Of a DNA stretch of 64,000 bases, positions 23,875 to 33,036 are shown piece by piece. Where the stretch lies: positions 806,001 through 870,000 of the forward strand of contig NZ_JAROCF010000001.1 in assembly GCF_030433685.1 (NCBI RefSeq), read 5' to 3'. Source of the stretch: Leifsonia williamsii. Lineage in GTDB: Bacteria; Actinomycetota; Actinomycetes; Actinomycetales; Microbacteriaceae. Below the pieces are notes generated by a model, which was not told where the DNA came from, searched no databases, and saw only the letters and a program-made list of their open reading frames with translations. Made by a program: the position numbers and the translations under genes. Within the stretch, counting starts at the first letter, position 1. Every line of letters begins with the position of its first letter.

Positions 23875-24228
23875 TCAGTACCCGATGGGCCTGCCGGGAT
23901 TCAACGGCTCCTCGCTTCCGGGGAAGCGCTGGCCGGAATTGTGTGCTCGCTCGCGCCGCTCCACCTCGGCCAGGAGAGCTTTGGTGAGCATCTCGGACCA
24001 GCTCGCATCCTTCTCGTGGAACGACGTGGACCGGTACGCGGCGCGGGCGCGGTTGCGCAAGTTGTCGCTCAGATAGAAGGTGATGGTCGTCCGCCCGTGC
24101 GAGGCGCGACTCACGCCGCCCCCGCGACCAGCACCGGTGGGACCCGTGGCGCCCGCGGAACCGCCCGACCCACCCGACCCTCCGGCGTCGGCGAAGAGTT
24201 CGGAATCGGCAGGAGCACCTGAGCTCAT
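23875..24228 (-). CDS. orphan ribbon-helix-helix (ParB/ParG-like) DNA-binding protein
   Basis: 117 aa from ATG 24228 (ATG 24270 is possible but would lie inside the operator). A Gly/Ala/Ser-rich flexible N-terminus (about 45 residues) precedes a basic strand and two helices (GRTTITFYLSDNLRNRARAAYR, then SWSEMLTKALLAEVERRER). This layout resembles small centromere-binding or repressor proteins of the RHH superfamily. No ParA-type ATPase is adjacent. The nested inverted repeats just upstream suggest autoregulation. Confidence 0.65.
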   Translation of the reverse strand: MSSGAPADSELFADAGGSGGSGGSAGATGPTGAGRGGGVSRASHGRTTITFYLSDNLRNRARAAYRSTSFHEKDASWSEMLTKALLAEVERRERAHNSGQRFPGSEEPLNPGRPIGY

Positions 24229-24240
24229 CGTGACCTCGCA

Positions 24241-24287
24241 GTATGTGAAATGCAGTAGAACGTGCGTCACATACTACACGTTCTACT
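24241..24287. promoter_or_regulatory. two interlocked inverted repeats upstream of the RHH gene
   Basis: GTATGTGA (24241-24248) pairs with TCACATAC (24267-24274), and AGTAGAACGTG (24254-24264) pairs perfectly with CACGTTCTACT (24277-24287). The arms alternate, so both cannot form hairpins at once. This suggests protein binding sites on DNA rather than an RNA fold. The region is unusually AT-rich for this window. Confidence 0.8.
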
Positions 24288-24357
24288 ACGGCGCGACACC
24301 CTTTTCGGGTGCCACGAAAAACCGGCCGGAACGGGCGACCCGCGGTGGTGGCGACGG

Positions 24358-25401
24358 TCAGCGCGACAGGCGCTCGACGATCGAGCCGAACAGCTGCGGC
24401 CGCGCGACGGCGGCCGGCACGATGCGCGGCCGGAAGGGGGACCGCGCCGCCATCACGAGCCCGGAGGTGAGCATCCGGAAGTCGCGGGTCGTCTCGCGCC
24501 ACGCGCGCTCGTAGCGCGCGGTATCGCCGTCGCGGATCGCGGCGACGGCGGCACGCGCCTGCGCGAAGCCGACCCGCATCCCCTCGCCCGTCAGCGCATC
24601 CACGTATCCGGAGGCGTCACCCGCGAGCAGCACCCGGCCGGCGGCGCGCGCCCGCGAGCGCTGCAGCAGCGGCCCGGCGCCGCGCAGATCGCTCACCGGG
24701 CTCGCCCCCTCCAGCCGGGCGGCCAACTCGGGGAGGGCGGCGATCGCACCGTCCTGGTCGAGCGGGCGCGAGCCGAGCACGGCGACGCCGACCATCTCGT
24801 CCGACACGGGCGTGACGTACGCCTCGGCAAGGGACGACCAGTGCACCTCCACGAGGTCCGTCCACGGCGCCAGCGCGTAGTGCCGGCGCACCCCGAAGCG
24901 GCGGCGCGACTCCACCTGCGCTCGGCGCTCGAGCCCCAGCAGGCGGCGGACGGTCGAGTGGAGGCCGTCGGCCGCGATCACCCACGGCGCCTCGATCGCG
25001 GAACCGTCCGAGAGGGTCAGCGAGACGCGGTCGCCGTGCTGCTCCAACGCCGTGACGCGGGTGGCGACGCGCTCTGCTCCCAGCTCGTCGGCGCGCGCGG
25101 CCAGTGCGGCGTGCAGCGTCGTCCTGCGGACTCCGCGCCCCGGCCGGTCCGCGAAGCGGTGCTCGACGCGCGCCGGACCGTCGACGTACGCGATGCCGCC
25201 GAGCGTCCGCCCGGCGGGGTCCACGCCGATCCGGTGCAGCGCGGCCAGCGCGCCCGGCATGAGGCCCTCGCCGCACGCCTTGTCGATCGGCCCGGTCCGC
25301 GGTTCGACGACCACGACTTCCAGCCCGCACAGCCGCGCCTCGATCGCGCACGCCAGCCCCACGGGACCGCCCCCGACGACGATCAGGGCCGGACCGGTCA
25401 T
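24358..25401 (-). CDS. FAD-dependent oxidoreductase of the phenolic-lipid cluster (SrsC-like / geranylgeranyl reductase-like)
   Basis: 347 aa from ATG 25401, overlapping the methyltransferase stop (ATGA). The N-terminal dinucleotide motif is VVGGGPVGLACAIEA, followed by the KACGEGLMPGAL motif of the UbiH/geranylgeranyl-reductase group, a central VIAADGLHSTVRRLLG and the second FAD motif VLLAGDASGYVDALTGEGM. As third gene of a type III PKS-methyltransferase-flavoprotein operon it corresponds to SrsC, which hydroxylates the alkylresorcinol ring to a quinol. Substrate is inferred from context. Confidence 0.83.
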   Translation of the reverse strand: MTGPALIVVGGGPVGLACAIEARLCGLEVVVVEPRTGPIDKACGEGLMPGALAALHRIGVDPAGRTLGGIAYVDGPARVEHRFADRPGRGVRRTTLHAALAARADELGAERVATRVTALEQHGDRVSLTLSDGSAIEAPWVIAADGLHSTVRRLLGLERRAQVESRRRFGVRRHYALAPWTDLVEVHWSSLAEAYVTPVSDEMVGVAVLGSRPLDQDGAIAALPELAARLEGASPVSDLRGAGPLLQRSRARAAGRVLLAGDASGYVDALTGEGMRVGFAQARAAVAAIRDGDTARYERAWRETTRDFRMLTSGLVMAARSPFRPRIVPAAVARPQLFGSIVERLSR

Positions 25402-25922
25402 GTGCGTGCGGGGACGACGGTCGCCAGCGCGCGGTTCTCGCAGGGGATGCGCACGGCGAGCAGCAGGATGGCGTTGAGCACCGTGAAGGCGATCGCCGTG
25501 ATCCAGGCGGTGTGGACGAGCGGCAGTGCGAAGCCCTCGACGACGACCGCGACGTAGTTGGGGTGCTTCAGCCAGCGGTAGGGGCCGCGGGTCGCGAGCG
25601 GGAGGTCGCGCACGATGATCACGCGCGTGTTCCAGCGCGGGCCGAGCGCGCCGATGCACCACCAGCGCAGTGCCTGGCTGGCGAGCACCAGGACGAGCAT
25701 CGGCCAGCCCAGCCAGGGGATGAAGGGGCGGTCGAGGAACCAGACTTCGGCCAGACACGCCAGCAGCAGCCCGGTGTGCAGCGCGACCATCGGCGGGAAG
25801 TGGCCGCGACCGAACTCGACCCCGCCGCGCGCGAACGACCACCTGGCGTTGCGGGTGGAGACGACGAGCTCGGCGATGCGCTCGGCCCCTGTCGCGAGGA
25901 CGAGGATCACGTACCAGATCAT
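25398..25922 (-). CDS. ICMT-family membrane methyltransferase (SrsB-like)
   Basis: 174 aa with four to five membrane helices. The isoprenylcysteine carboxyl-methyltransferase family signature is at about 115-130 (TRGPYRWLKHPNYVAVVVEG), followed by a late IPCENRAL. It lies 13 bases after the type III PKS gene and overlaps the FAD gene. In this setting (SrsB, BpsB) such proteins O-methylate alkylresorcinols or alkylpyrones at the membrane. Confidence 0.85.
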   Translation of the reverse strand: MIWYVILVLATGAERIAELVVSTRNARWSFARGGVEFGRGHFPPMVALHTGLLLACLAEVWFLDRPFIPWLGWPMLVLVLASQALRWWCIGALGPRWNTRVIIVRDLPLATRGPYRWLKHPNYVAVVVEGFALPLVHTAWITAIAFTVLNAILLLAVRIPCENRALATVVPART

Positions 25923-25935
25923 GCCGCAGCCCGGA

Positions 25936-27045
25936 TCATGCCGCCTCGCCGATCGCCACCGGCCCGGCCTGCGCTGCAGACCCGGCCGCCCAGCGCAGCA
26001 GCACCAGCTCGCTCGTCACTCCGGGCCCGAGCGCGAACAGCAGCCCGACGGTGCCGGCCGGATGCTGGTCCACCTCTTCCGCGAGCACGTGCAGCACTGC
26101 CGCCGACGACAGGTTGCCCGCGCGGGCGAGCGACCGCCAGCTTGCGTCGAGCGCGCCCTCCGGCAGGTCCAGCGCGCGGGAGAAGGCCTCGAGCACCTTG
26201 GGGCCGCCAGGATGCGCGGCCCAGGCGCCCACGTCCTCCACGGTCAGATCGTGCGCTGCGAGGAGGCCGCGGGCGTCTCCGGCGAAGTTGTTGTCGATCA
26301 CCTCGGGCACGCCGGCGCTGAGGACGATCCGGAAGCCGGTGCCGCCGATGTCCCAGCCGATGACGTCGGCGGTGTCGGGGTAGATGCGGCTGCGGGTGTC
26401 CACGACCTCCGGCCCCGGCAGGCCCAGCGCCTCCGCCCGCTCGTCGCCGACCATGACGACCGCCGCGGCGCCGTCGCCGAACAGCCCGCTGGCGACGATG
26501 TTGGCCATCGAGTCGTCGCTGGCCTGCACGGTCAGCGAGCACAGCTCGACCGACAGCAGGATGGCGACCTCACCGGGATGCCCGGCCAGATAGTCGTGAA
26601 CGCGGGCGATGCCGGCGGCCCCGGCGACGCAGCCGAGCCCGAAGCTCGGCAGCCGCTTGACGTCGGGCCGCAGCCCCAGCCGCTGCACGAGCTGCGCATC
26701 GATCGAGGGCGCTGCGATGCCGGTGACGGAGGTGAAGAGGAGGTAGTCGACATCCTGCGGCGTCAGCCCCGCGTGCTCGAGGGCCTGGGTGACCGCTCGT
26801 TCAGCGAGGGTCGTGCCCTCGGCGATGAAGAAATCGTTGGACTCCTGGAACGAGCCGATCGAGCTGTACCGCTCCAGCGGCATCACCAGGCTGCGCGTCT
26901 CGACCCCGCTGGCCGCGTGGATGCGGCGCATGACGGCCTGCCGTGACGGGTCGCTGGTGATCATCGCGAGCAGGGCGGAGGTGATCTCCTCCTGGCTGTA
27001 GGTTCGCGCGGGGAGCACCGGCGCCACCGCTACGATTCGGCTCAC
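25936..27045 (-). CDS. type III polyketide synthase (SrsA/BpsA-like)
   Basis: 369 aa. The full catalytic triad is present: Cys139 (FGLGCVAGAAG), His278 (AAHPGGPKVLEAF) and Asn311 (AGNLSSAAVL). These enzymes condense a fatty-acyl starter with malonyl-CoA to alkylresorcinols or alkylpyrones. It is the first gene of an srsABC-like operon with a methyltransferase and a flavoprotein, so methylated phenolic lipids or quinones of the membrane are the likely products. A nested palindrome (27055-27110) lies immediately upstream. Confidence 0.92.
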   Translation of the reverse strand: MSRIVAVAPVLPARTYSQEEITSALLAMITSDPSRQAVMRRIHAASGVETRSLVMPLERYSSIGSFQESNDFFIAEGTTLAERAVTQALEHAGLTPQDVDYLLFTSVTGIAAPSIDAQLVQRLGLRPDVKRLPSFGLGCVAGAAGIARVHDYLAGHPGEVAILLSVELCSLTVQASDDSMANIVASGLFGDGAAAVVMVGDERAEALGLPGPEVVDTRSRIYPDTADVIGWDIGGTGFRIVLSAGVPEVIDNNFAGDARGLLAAHDLTVEDVGAWAAHPGGPKVLEAFSRALDLPEGALDASWRSLARAGNLSSAAVLHVLAEEVDQHPAGTVGLLFALGPGVTSELVLLRWAAGSAAQAGPVAIGEAA

Positions 27046-27054
27046 AAGCGCAAC

Positions 27055-27110
27055 GTACCACCGGCGCGAGGTTCGGCTGCCAGGTCGCAGCGAACCCGAA
27101 GCGGTGGTAC
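27055..27110. promoter_or_regulatory. nested inverted repeats between PKS and hydrolase genes
   Basis: Outer arms GTACCACCG (27055-27063) and CGGTGGTAC (27102-27110) are perfect. Inner arms GGTTCG(G)CTGC (27070-27080) and GCAGCGAACC (27087-27096) pair with one bulge. The structure starts 10 bases from the PKS start codon. It could be a divergent operator or a 5' leader hairpin. Confidence 0.7.
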
Positions 27111-27133
27111 CGGGGAGGCGCTAACGTCGCCTC

Positions 27134-27700
27134 ATGCGCGCCTTCCTCCTCCTCCACGGCTGGGACAACTTCCGGCCGGCGGGCCACTGGCAGCGCGAGC
27201 TCGCGACCGCCCTGACCGGCGACGGTGCTCGCGTGGTCTACCCGCAGCTTCCCGACGCCTCGTCGCCGACGGTGGAGGCATGGCGGGAGGCGGCGGCCGC
27301 CGCATTCGAGGAGGCCGCCGCCGACGGTGCGCCGGTGACGGTGATCTGCCACAGTCTCGGCTGCCTGCTCTGGCTGGGAGCGCGCCCCGCCGACGAGGGA
27401 GCGGTGGAGCGTGTGCTGCTCGTGGCCCCGCCCTCGCAGGACGTCGTGGCCGGCATCGCCGAGATCGCGCCGTTCGCCGGGCTCGCGGTGACGCGGCCGG
27501 CGGGAGAGGTCGCGATCGTCGCCTCCGACGCCGACCCGTACTGCCCGGAGGGGGCGGAGGCGGCGTACGGTGCCCCGCTCGGCATCCCGGTCACGACGAT
27601 CCCGGGCGGCGGCCACCTCGACCTGGCGGCCGGGTACGGCGACTGGCCCTCCGTGCTGGCGTGGGCGCGGGACGAGACGACCGCCATCGTCCCACGCTGA
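27134..27700 (+). CDS. RBBP9/YdeN-family alpha/beta serine hydrolase
   Basis: 188 aa. The family start is FLLLHGWDNFRPAGHW. The nucleophile elbow CHSLGC holds the Ser (about residue 75). The acid is probably Asp in ASDADPYCP and the base is His in GGGHLDLAAGYG. It belongs to small cytoplasmic hydrolases of the RBBP9 group; the substrate is unknown. It is divergent from the type III PKS operon. Confidence 0.87.
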   Translation: MRAFLLLHGWDNFRPAGHWQRELATALTGDGARVVYPQLPDASSPTVEAWREAAAAAFEEAAADGAPVTVICHSLGCLLWLGARPADEGAVERVLLVAPPSQDVVAGIAEIAPFAGLAVTRPAGEVAIVASDADPYCPEGAEAAYGAPLGIPVTTIPGGGHLDLAAGYGDWPSVLAWARDETTAIVPR

Positions 27701-27706
27701 CATGCA

Positions 27707-27737
27707 GAAGCGGCGGGCGCCTGGCACCCGCCGCTTC
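27707..27737. terminator. bidirectional terminator between hydrolase and mtlD
   Basis: Perfect 11-base arms GAAGCGGCGGG (27707-27717) and CCCGCCGCTTC (27727-27737) with a 9-base loop lie between convergent genes. This is the cleanest terminator-like hairpin of the window. Confidence 0.85.
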
Positions 27738-27756
27738 CAGCCGAGATGGCGACGCG

Positions 27757-28920
27757 TCAGCCGTTCACGGCCTCCTGCGCCTCCCGCACGACCGCGACGA
27801 GCGGCTCGTGGAGGGCGTGGCCGGGCTCGATGCCCATGATCTCGGCGACGATCGCCTCCGGGCGGCCCTCCTGCAGGATCTGCTGCAGCTCGACGCTCTG
27901 GGTGTCCTCAGGGACGTCGAAGCGGAGCGCCGCTCCGACCGCTTTCAGCAGGGCCGACGGGATGCCGCCCACGTACTCCGCATAGTCGGCCGCCGGGCCG
28001 ATGAAGCGGTCGTTGCGGCCGAGCTTGCGCAGCGGCTCGCGCCCGACGCGGGTGACCTCGTCGACCAGGTACGGGTTGGTGAAGCGCTCGAGGATCTTGG
28101 CGCGGTAGGCCGCCAGCTCGGACTCGGGGAGGCCGTGCTTGGCCGACAGCGCGGCCGACGTCTCGCGCAGGGCCGCCTCGGCCGCCGTTCGCACCGCGGG
28201 GAGCTGCATGGCCTCGCTGATCGTGGCGGCACCCTCCGCGAAGCCGGTGTATGCGACCGTCGCGTGGCCGGTGTTCACCGTGAAGAGCTTGCGCTCGATG
28301 TACGGGCCGAGGGCGTCCACGAAGTGAGCGCCCGGGATGGCCGGCTCTGAGCCCTCGAACGGCGTGCGGTCCACGACCCACTCGTAGAAGGTCTCGACCG
28401 TGACGTCGATGCCGGCGTCGGGCGCCTGGGCGGGGACGATCCGGTCGACCGCCGTGTTGGCGAAGACCGCGCGCGCGGCCAGGGACTCCCGCTGCTCGTC
28501 GTCCGCCAGGCCGTCCAGCAGCTCGGCCGCGAGGAGGTCGCTCGCGCCGATCGCGTTCTCGCACGCCATGACGGCGAGCTTCGGCGCACCCTCCACCCGG
28601 GCGGCGAGGCCGCGCGCGATCACCGGAGCGACGAACCGCAGGATGCGCGGACCGACGGCGGTCGTGACGACGTCGGCCGACGCGATCTCGGCGACCAGCG
28701 CCTCCTCGTCGGTGGCCGAGTTGATCGCCCGGAAGCCGGTGACGGTCTTGGTCGTGGAGTCCTCGCCGACCAGGTGCACGTCGTACGAGTCTGCCGCGGC
28801 CAGGGCGTCGATCAGCTCGGCGTTGACGTCCGCGAAGACGACCTCGTACCCGGCTTCGTGGAGCAGGAGCCCCACGAAGCCGCGTCCGATGTTGCCGGCG
28901 CCGAAATGGACGGCCTTCAT
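27757..28920 (-). CDS. mtlD: mannitol-1-phosphate 5-dehydrogenase
   Basis: 387 aa, the normal MtlD length. The NAD-binding motif is [15 protein letters not shown] at the N-terminus, with the family motifs [13 protein letters not shown] and [13 protein letters not shown]. It oxidises mannitol-1-phosphate to fructose-6-phosphate. It is the last gene of the mannitol operon and overlaps mtlF by ATGA. Confidence 0.96.
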   Translation of the reverse strand: MKAVHFGAGNIGRGFVGLLLHEAGYEVVFADVNAELIDALAAADSYDVHLVGEDSTTKTVTGFRAINSATDEEALVAEIASADVVTTAVGPRILRFVAPVIARGLAARVEGAPKLAVMACENAIGASDLLAAELLDGLADDEQRESLAARAVFANTAVDRIVPAQAPDAGIDVTVETFYEWVVDRTPFEGSEPAIPGAHFVDALGPYIERKLFTVNTGHATVAYTGFAEGAATISEAMQLPAVRTAAEAALRETSAALSAKHGLPESELAAYRAKILERFTNPYLVDEVTRVGREPLRKLGRNDRFIGPAADYAEYVGGIPSALLKAVGAALRFDVPEDTQSVELQQILQEGRPEAIVAEIMGIEPGHALHEPLVAVVREAQEAVNG

Positions 28921-29354
28921 TCGTTCACATCTCCCAGCAGCGCGTACAGCGCGTCGGCGTCGGGGGCGTCGAGCAGCTTCTGCACGTCGTCCTCCTCCGA
29001 GAAGATGATCGCGATCTTCGACAGGATGTCGAGGTGCTCGTTGTTCTGCCCGGCGATGCCGACGACGAACCGCACCTCCTCGCCGCCCCAGTCGAGCGGC
29101 GAGGAGTAGCGGATGAACGACAGGGCAGACCGCTTGATCTCGTCCTTGGACTCGTTGGTGCCGTGCGGGATGGCGAGGCCGTTCCCCATGAAGGTGGACA
29201 CGGTCTCCTCGCGCGCCCGCATCGAGTCGACGTAGCCCGGGTCGACGGCGCCCGCCGCGACGAGCAGCTCACCCGCCTCCCGGATCGCGTCCTCCCGGGT
29301 GGTCGCGGAACCCGCGGCCACCACGTTCGCCCGGTCGAGAATCGTGTCGGTCAT
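28917..29354 (-). CDS. mtlF: mannitol PTS EIIA component
   Basis: 145 aa single EIIA domain with the phosphorylated His64 in [13 protein letters not shown] and the downstream motif [19 protein letters not shown]. It passes phosphate from HPr to the EIIB domain of MtlA. It overlaps both mtlA and mtlD by four bases. As in other Gram-positive bacteria, EIIA is separate from EIICB. Confidence 0.95.
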   Translation of the reverse strand: MTDTILDRANVVAAGSATTREDAIREAGELLVAAGAVDPGYVDSMRAREETVSTFMGNGLAIPHGTNESKDEIKRSALSFIRYSSPLDWGGEEVRFVVGIAGQNNEHLDILSKIAIIFSEEDDVQKLLDAPDADALYALLGDVNE

Positions 29355-30973
29355 TTCGTGGCATCCTCCGTCGCCGTCGCGCCCTGCTGGTTCTTGACGA
29401 GGTCGACGACCTCGTCGTACTTGGGGCTGTTCATGAAGTTGTCGACCGACACGTGGACCGAGTCGGGGGACTGGCCCTTCGCACGGTCGGTCAGCTCGCG
29501 CTGCGTGATGACCAGGTCGGCCGTGCCGTCGAGGTTCGCGATGGCCTGGTTGGACACCGTCACCCCCTCCACTCCGGCCTTCTTGATCTTGTTGCGCAGC
29601 ACGGATGCTCCCATCGCGCTGGAGCCCATGCCAGCGTCGCACGCGAACACGATGTTGCGCACCAGGCGGTCGGTGCCGTCGCCCTGGGCGTCGCCGGCGT
29701 CGTGCTCGCCCTCGTTCACCAGGCCCTCGAGGACCGACGACGACTTGCCCTTGTTGGCCTCGGTCTGCGCGACCGCGGCGGACAGGTCGCCCGCGTTGCC
29801 GGCGGCCAGGTCGCGCTTGCGGCTGGCCCGCAGGATGATCGACGCGACGATGAACGACACCGCGGCCGCTCCGATGACGGAGAGGATCACGCCGACGAAG
29901 CTGTCTCCTGGCGTCTGCAGCAGCACGGCGATGATCGAGCCGGGGGAGGCCGGCGCACGCAGGCCGGAGCCGAAGGTGACGTTGATCGCGATGCCGGTCA
30001 TGCCGCCGAGGATGGCCGCGATGATGATCATCGGCTTCATCAGCACGTACGGGAAGTAGATCTCGTGGATGCCGCCGACGAACTGGATCAGGGCCGCACC
30101 GGGCGCGCTCGCGCGGGCGATGCCGAGACCGAAGATCGAGTACGCGATCAGGATGCCGAAGCCGGGGCCGGGGTTGGCCTCCAGCAGGAACAGGATCGAC
30201 TTGCCGGTCTGCTGCGCCTGCTCGACGCCCAGCGGGGTCAGCACGCCGTGGTTGATGGCGTTGTTGAGGAACAGCACCTTGCCCGGCTCGATCAGGATGC
30301 TCGCGAGCGGCAGCAGGTGCGCCGAGACGAGCCAGTTGACCGCGCCGCCGAGGACCGAGCTCAGCCACTCCACGATCGGGGCGATCCCGAAGAAGGCGCC
30401 GATCGCGAGCAGCATGCCGAGGATGCCGGCGGAGAAGTTGTTGACCAGCATCTCGAAGCCGGCCTTGATCTTGTTCTCCCACAGCCGGTCGACCTGCTTC
30501 ATCAGGTACGCGCCGAGCGGGCCCATGATCATGGCGCCGATGAACATCGGGATGGTCGACCCGACGATGACGCCCATGGTCGCGATCGAGCCGACGACAC
30601 CGCCGCGCACGCCGTAGACCATGCGGCCGCCGGTGTTGGCGATGAGGAGCGGCAGGAGGTACGTGATCATCGGGCTGACGAGGCCGGTGTAAAGCACGCT
30701 CACGTTGCCGTTGTCGTCCTGTGCGAGCGTCGTCATGGCGCCCTGCCAGCCGATCTTCGACTGCTCGCCGAACCCGCCGAGGATGCCGTTGATGTCCCAG
30801 CCGGTGTTCTGCAGCCAGCCGGTGGAGATGAACAGGGCCGTGATGAACCCCCACGCGATGAACGCGGGGATGTTCGGCATGACCATGTTCGAGAGGAAGG
30901 TGCCGAAGCGCTGCACGTGGACGCGCGCGCCTCCCGGCTTCTTCGTCGTCGACGTCACTGTCGTCGATGTCAT
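29351..30973 (-). CDS. mtlA: mannitol PTS EIICB permease
   Basis: 540 aa. The EIIC membrane domain (about residues 20-370) includes FIAWGFITALFI, the family motif GGIHEIYFPYVLMKP, and NNAINHGVLTPLG. A charged linker (about 375-430) leads to the EIIB domain with its phospho-Cys in VFACDAGMGSSAMG (about residue 445). It imports and phosphorylates mannitol. The start lies 52 bases after ptsI. Confidence 0.95.
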   Translation of the reverse strand: MTSTTVTSTTKKPGGARVHVQRFGTFLSNMVMPNIPAFIAWGFITALFISTGWLQNTGWDINGILGGFGEQSKIGWQGAMTTLAQDDNGNVSVLYTGLVSPMITYLLPLLIANTGGRMVYGVRGGVVGSIATMGVIVGSTIPMFIGAMIMGPLGAYLMKQVDRLWENKIKAGFEMLVNNFSAGILGMLLAIGAFFGIAPIVEWLSSVLGGAVNWLVSAHLLPLASILIEPGKVLFLNNAINHGVLTPLGVEQAQQTGKSILFLLEANPGPGFGILIAYSIFGLGIARASAPGAALIQFVGGIHEIYFPYVLMKPMIIIAAILGGMTGIAINVTFGSGLRAPASPGSIIAVLLQTPGDSFVGVILSVIGAAAVSFIVASIILRASRKRDLAAGNAGDLSAAVAQTEANKGKSSSVLEGLVNEGEHDAGDAQGDGTDRLVRNIVFACDAGMGSSAMGASVLRNKIKKAGVEGVTVSNQAIANLDGTADLVITQRELTDRAKGQSPDSVHVSVDNFMNSPKYDEVVDLVKNQQGATATEDATK

Positions 30974-31025
30974 TGCGGTGCCTCGTTTCTGTCGGGCTGC
31001 TGAGGTCGGCGGGGGCCGGCCGGGT

Positions 31026-32711
31026 CTATGCAGGGGAGGTGAAGCGGGATGCGGCCGCGCGGACCGCCTCCCGGGCGTCGGCCGCGCCGTCGGCGGCCAG
31101 GGCGATCTCGGCCAGGGAACGGGCCTGGTCGAGGGTGTAGCGCTTGAGGGAGAGCCGCACGTCGGCGAGGGCCGCCGGCGACATGGAGAGGGTGGTCGCG
31201 CCGAGTCCGACGAGCACCACCGCGAGCAGCGGGTCGGCCGCGGCCTCGCCGCAGATGCCCACCGGCTTGGAGCGGGCGGCTCCCGCCGCTCCCACCTCGC
31301 CGATGAGCCGCAGCACAGCGGGGTGCCACGGGTCCTGGAAGCCGGCGACCGAGCCGAGGAGGCGGTCGGCGGCGAGGGTGTACTGGGTGAGGTCGTTGGT
31401 GCCGATGGAGGCGAACGCGGCCTCCTCGAGCACCCGGTCGGCGAGCAGCGCGGCCGAAGGGACCTCGACCATCACGCCGACGGTCTTGAGGCCGTACTCG
31501 GTGGCGAGCCGCACGAAGTACCGGGTCTCCTCGACCGTCGCGACCATCGGCGCCATGACCCAGAGGTCGGCCTCGGTCTGCGCGTCGGCCTCGGCGAGGG
31601 CGGTGAGCTGCTCGCGGAGGATGTCCTCGCTGGCGCGCAGCGCGCGCAGGCCGCGCAGGCCGAGCGCCGGGTTGTCCTCGTGCGCGTCGTTGAGGAACTC
31701 GAGCGGCTTGTCGGCGCCCGCGTCGAGCACGCGCACCACGACCTTCTTGCCGGGGAACGCCTGCAGCAGCCGGATGTACTGCTCGCGCTGCTGCTCCACG
31801 GTCGGCGCCATGCGCTGGTCGAGGAACAGGAACTCGGTGCGGAACAGTCCGACGCCCTCGGCGCCCGCCTCCAGCGCCTTCTGCGTGCCGTCGGCCGAGC
31901 CGAGGTTCGCGAGCAGCGGGATGGCGCTGCCGTCGGCGAGAGCTCCCGGCTCCAGGCCGCCCGAGAGCGCGGCGCGGCGCTCGTCGATGCGGCGCTCGGC
32001 GTCGGCGCGCTGGTCGGCCGAGGGGGCGACGGTGACCGCCCCTGCCGCGGCGTCGAGCACGACCTCCGTGCCGTCGGTCAGGTCCTGGGCGCCGGCGACG
32101 CCGACGACCGCGACGATCGCCTTCTCGCGGGCGAGGATGGCGGTGTGGGAGGTCGGGCCTCCCTCCTGGGTCACCAGGCCGAGCACCTTGGTCAGGTCGA
32201 GCAGCGCGGTGTCGGCCGGCGCGAGGTCGCGGGCGACGAGCACGTACGGGGTGTCCGACTCCGGCACGCCGGGAGCCGGCCGGCCCTCGAGCGCGGCGAT
32301 CACGCGCTGCGCGACGTCGTCGAGGTCGGTGGCGCGCTCGCCCATGTAGCCGCCGAGGCTCACGAGCATGTCGCGGAAGACGGCGAAGCCCTCGAAGACC
32401 GCGCGCTCGGCCGTCTTGCCGCCGTCGATGCGCTGCGCGACGTCGTCGGCGAGGGTGGAGTCCTCTGCCATCATCGACTGCGCCTCCAGCACGTCCGCCG
32501 CGGTGCCGCTCACCTTGCCCGCGCGGTCGCGGAGGTCGGCGGCCACGGTCTGGACGGCCTGCGCGACGCGGGCCTTCTCCTCCTCGGCACCACGGGAGCT
32601 CGGCGCGTCGGACGGCTCGGGCAGCGGGTCGGCCATGCGGAGCACCGGTCCCAGGGCCACGCCCTGCCCGATGCCGGCCCCGGTCAGCACGTCAGTCATC
32701 GTCCCGGCCAT
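31026..32711 (-). CDS. ptsI: PTS enzyme I (phosphoenolpyruvate-protein phosphotransferase)
   Basis: 561 aa. The active-site His189 is in QEGGPTSHTAILARE. The PEP-binding barrel motifs LFRTEFLFLD, ASIGTNDLTQYTLAADR and the C-terminal GICGEAA with its Cys are all present. It transfers phosphate from PEP to HPr. It lies 2 bases after ptsH in the mannitol operon, so the general PTS enzymes are co-transcribed with the mannitol genes. Confidence 0.95.
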   Translation of the reverse strand: MAGTMTDVLTGAGIGQGVALGPVLRMADPLPEPSDAPSSRGAEEEKARVAQAVQTVAADLRDRAGKVSGTAADVLEAQSMMAEDSTLADDVAQRIDGGKTAERAVFEGFAVFRDMLVSLGGYMGERATDLDDVAQRVIAALEGRPAPGVPESDTPYVLVARDLAPADTALLDLTKVLGLVTQEGGPTSHTAILAREKAIVAVVGVAGAQDLTDGTEVVLDAAAGAVTVAPSADQRADAERRIDERRAALSGGLEPGALADGSAIPLLANLGSADGTQKALEAGAEGVGLFRTEFLFLDQRMAPTVEQQREQYIRLLQAFPGKKVVVRVLDAGADKPLEFLNDAHEDNPALGLRGLRALRASEDILREQLTALAEADAQTEADLWVMAPMVATVEETRYFVRLATEYGLKTVGVMVEVPSAALLADRVLEEAAFASIGTNDLTQYTLAADRLLGSVAGFQDPWHPAVLRLIGEVGAAGAARSKPVGICGEAAADPLLAVVLVGLGATTLSMSPAALADVRLSLKRYTLDQARSLAEIALAADGAADAREAVRAAASRFTSPA

Positions 32712-32713
32712 GA

Positions 32714-32980
32714 TCAGGCGTCGTGGTCCGTGGCGATGATCTCGGCGAGGTCGTCGAGCACGGCCTCCCCGTCCGGGGCCTCGGTGCTGAGGACGATCTT
32801 GTCGCCGTGGTCGATGCCCAGCGAGATGACGCCGAGGATGCTGCCGGCGTCGACGGTCTTGCCGCCCTCCTTCGACAACGTGACCTTCGCGCCGCTGCCC
32901 TTGACGGCCTCGACGAAGAGCTTCGCCGGGCGCGCGTGCAGCCCGTGGGTCGATCCGACGGTGATGATCCGCTCAGCCAT
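32714..32980 (-). CDS. ptsH: PTS phosphocarrier protein HPr
   Basis: 88 aa with the phosphorylated His15 in STHGLHARPAKLFVEA and the regulatory-site region DAGSILGVISLGI (Ser at position 47). Complete HPr fold length. It follows the orphan EIIB gene by 56 bases and precedes ptsI by 2. Confidence 0.96.
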   Translation of the reverse strand: MAERIITVGSTHGLHARPAKLFVEAVKGSGAKVTLSKEGGKTVDAGSILGVISLGIDHGDKIVLSTEAPDGEAVLDDLAEIIATDHDA

Positions 32981-33036
32981 GTGTGTCTCCTTCTGTGGTT
33001 CCGCGCCCCGGTGTGCGGCGCTGGTGGCTCGTGCTC

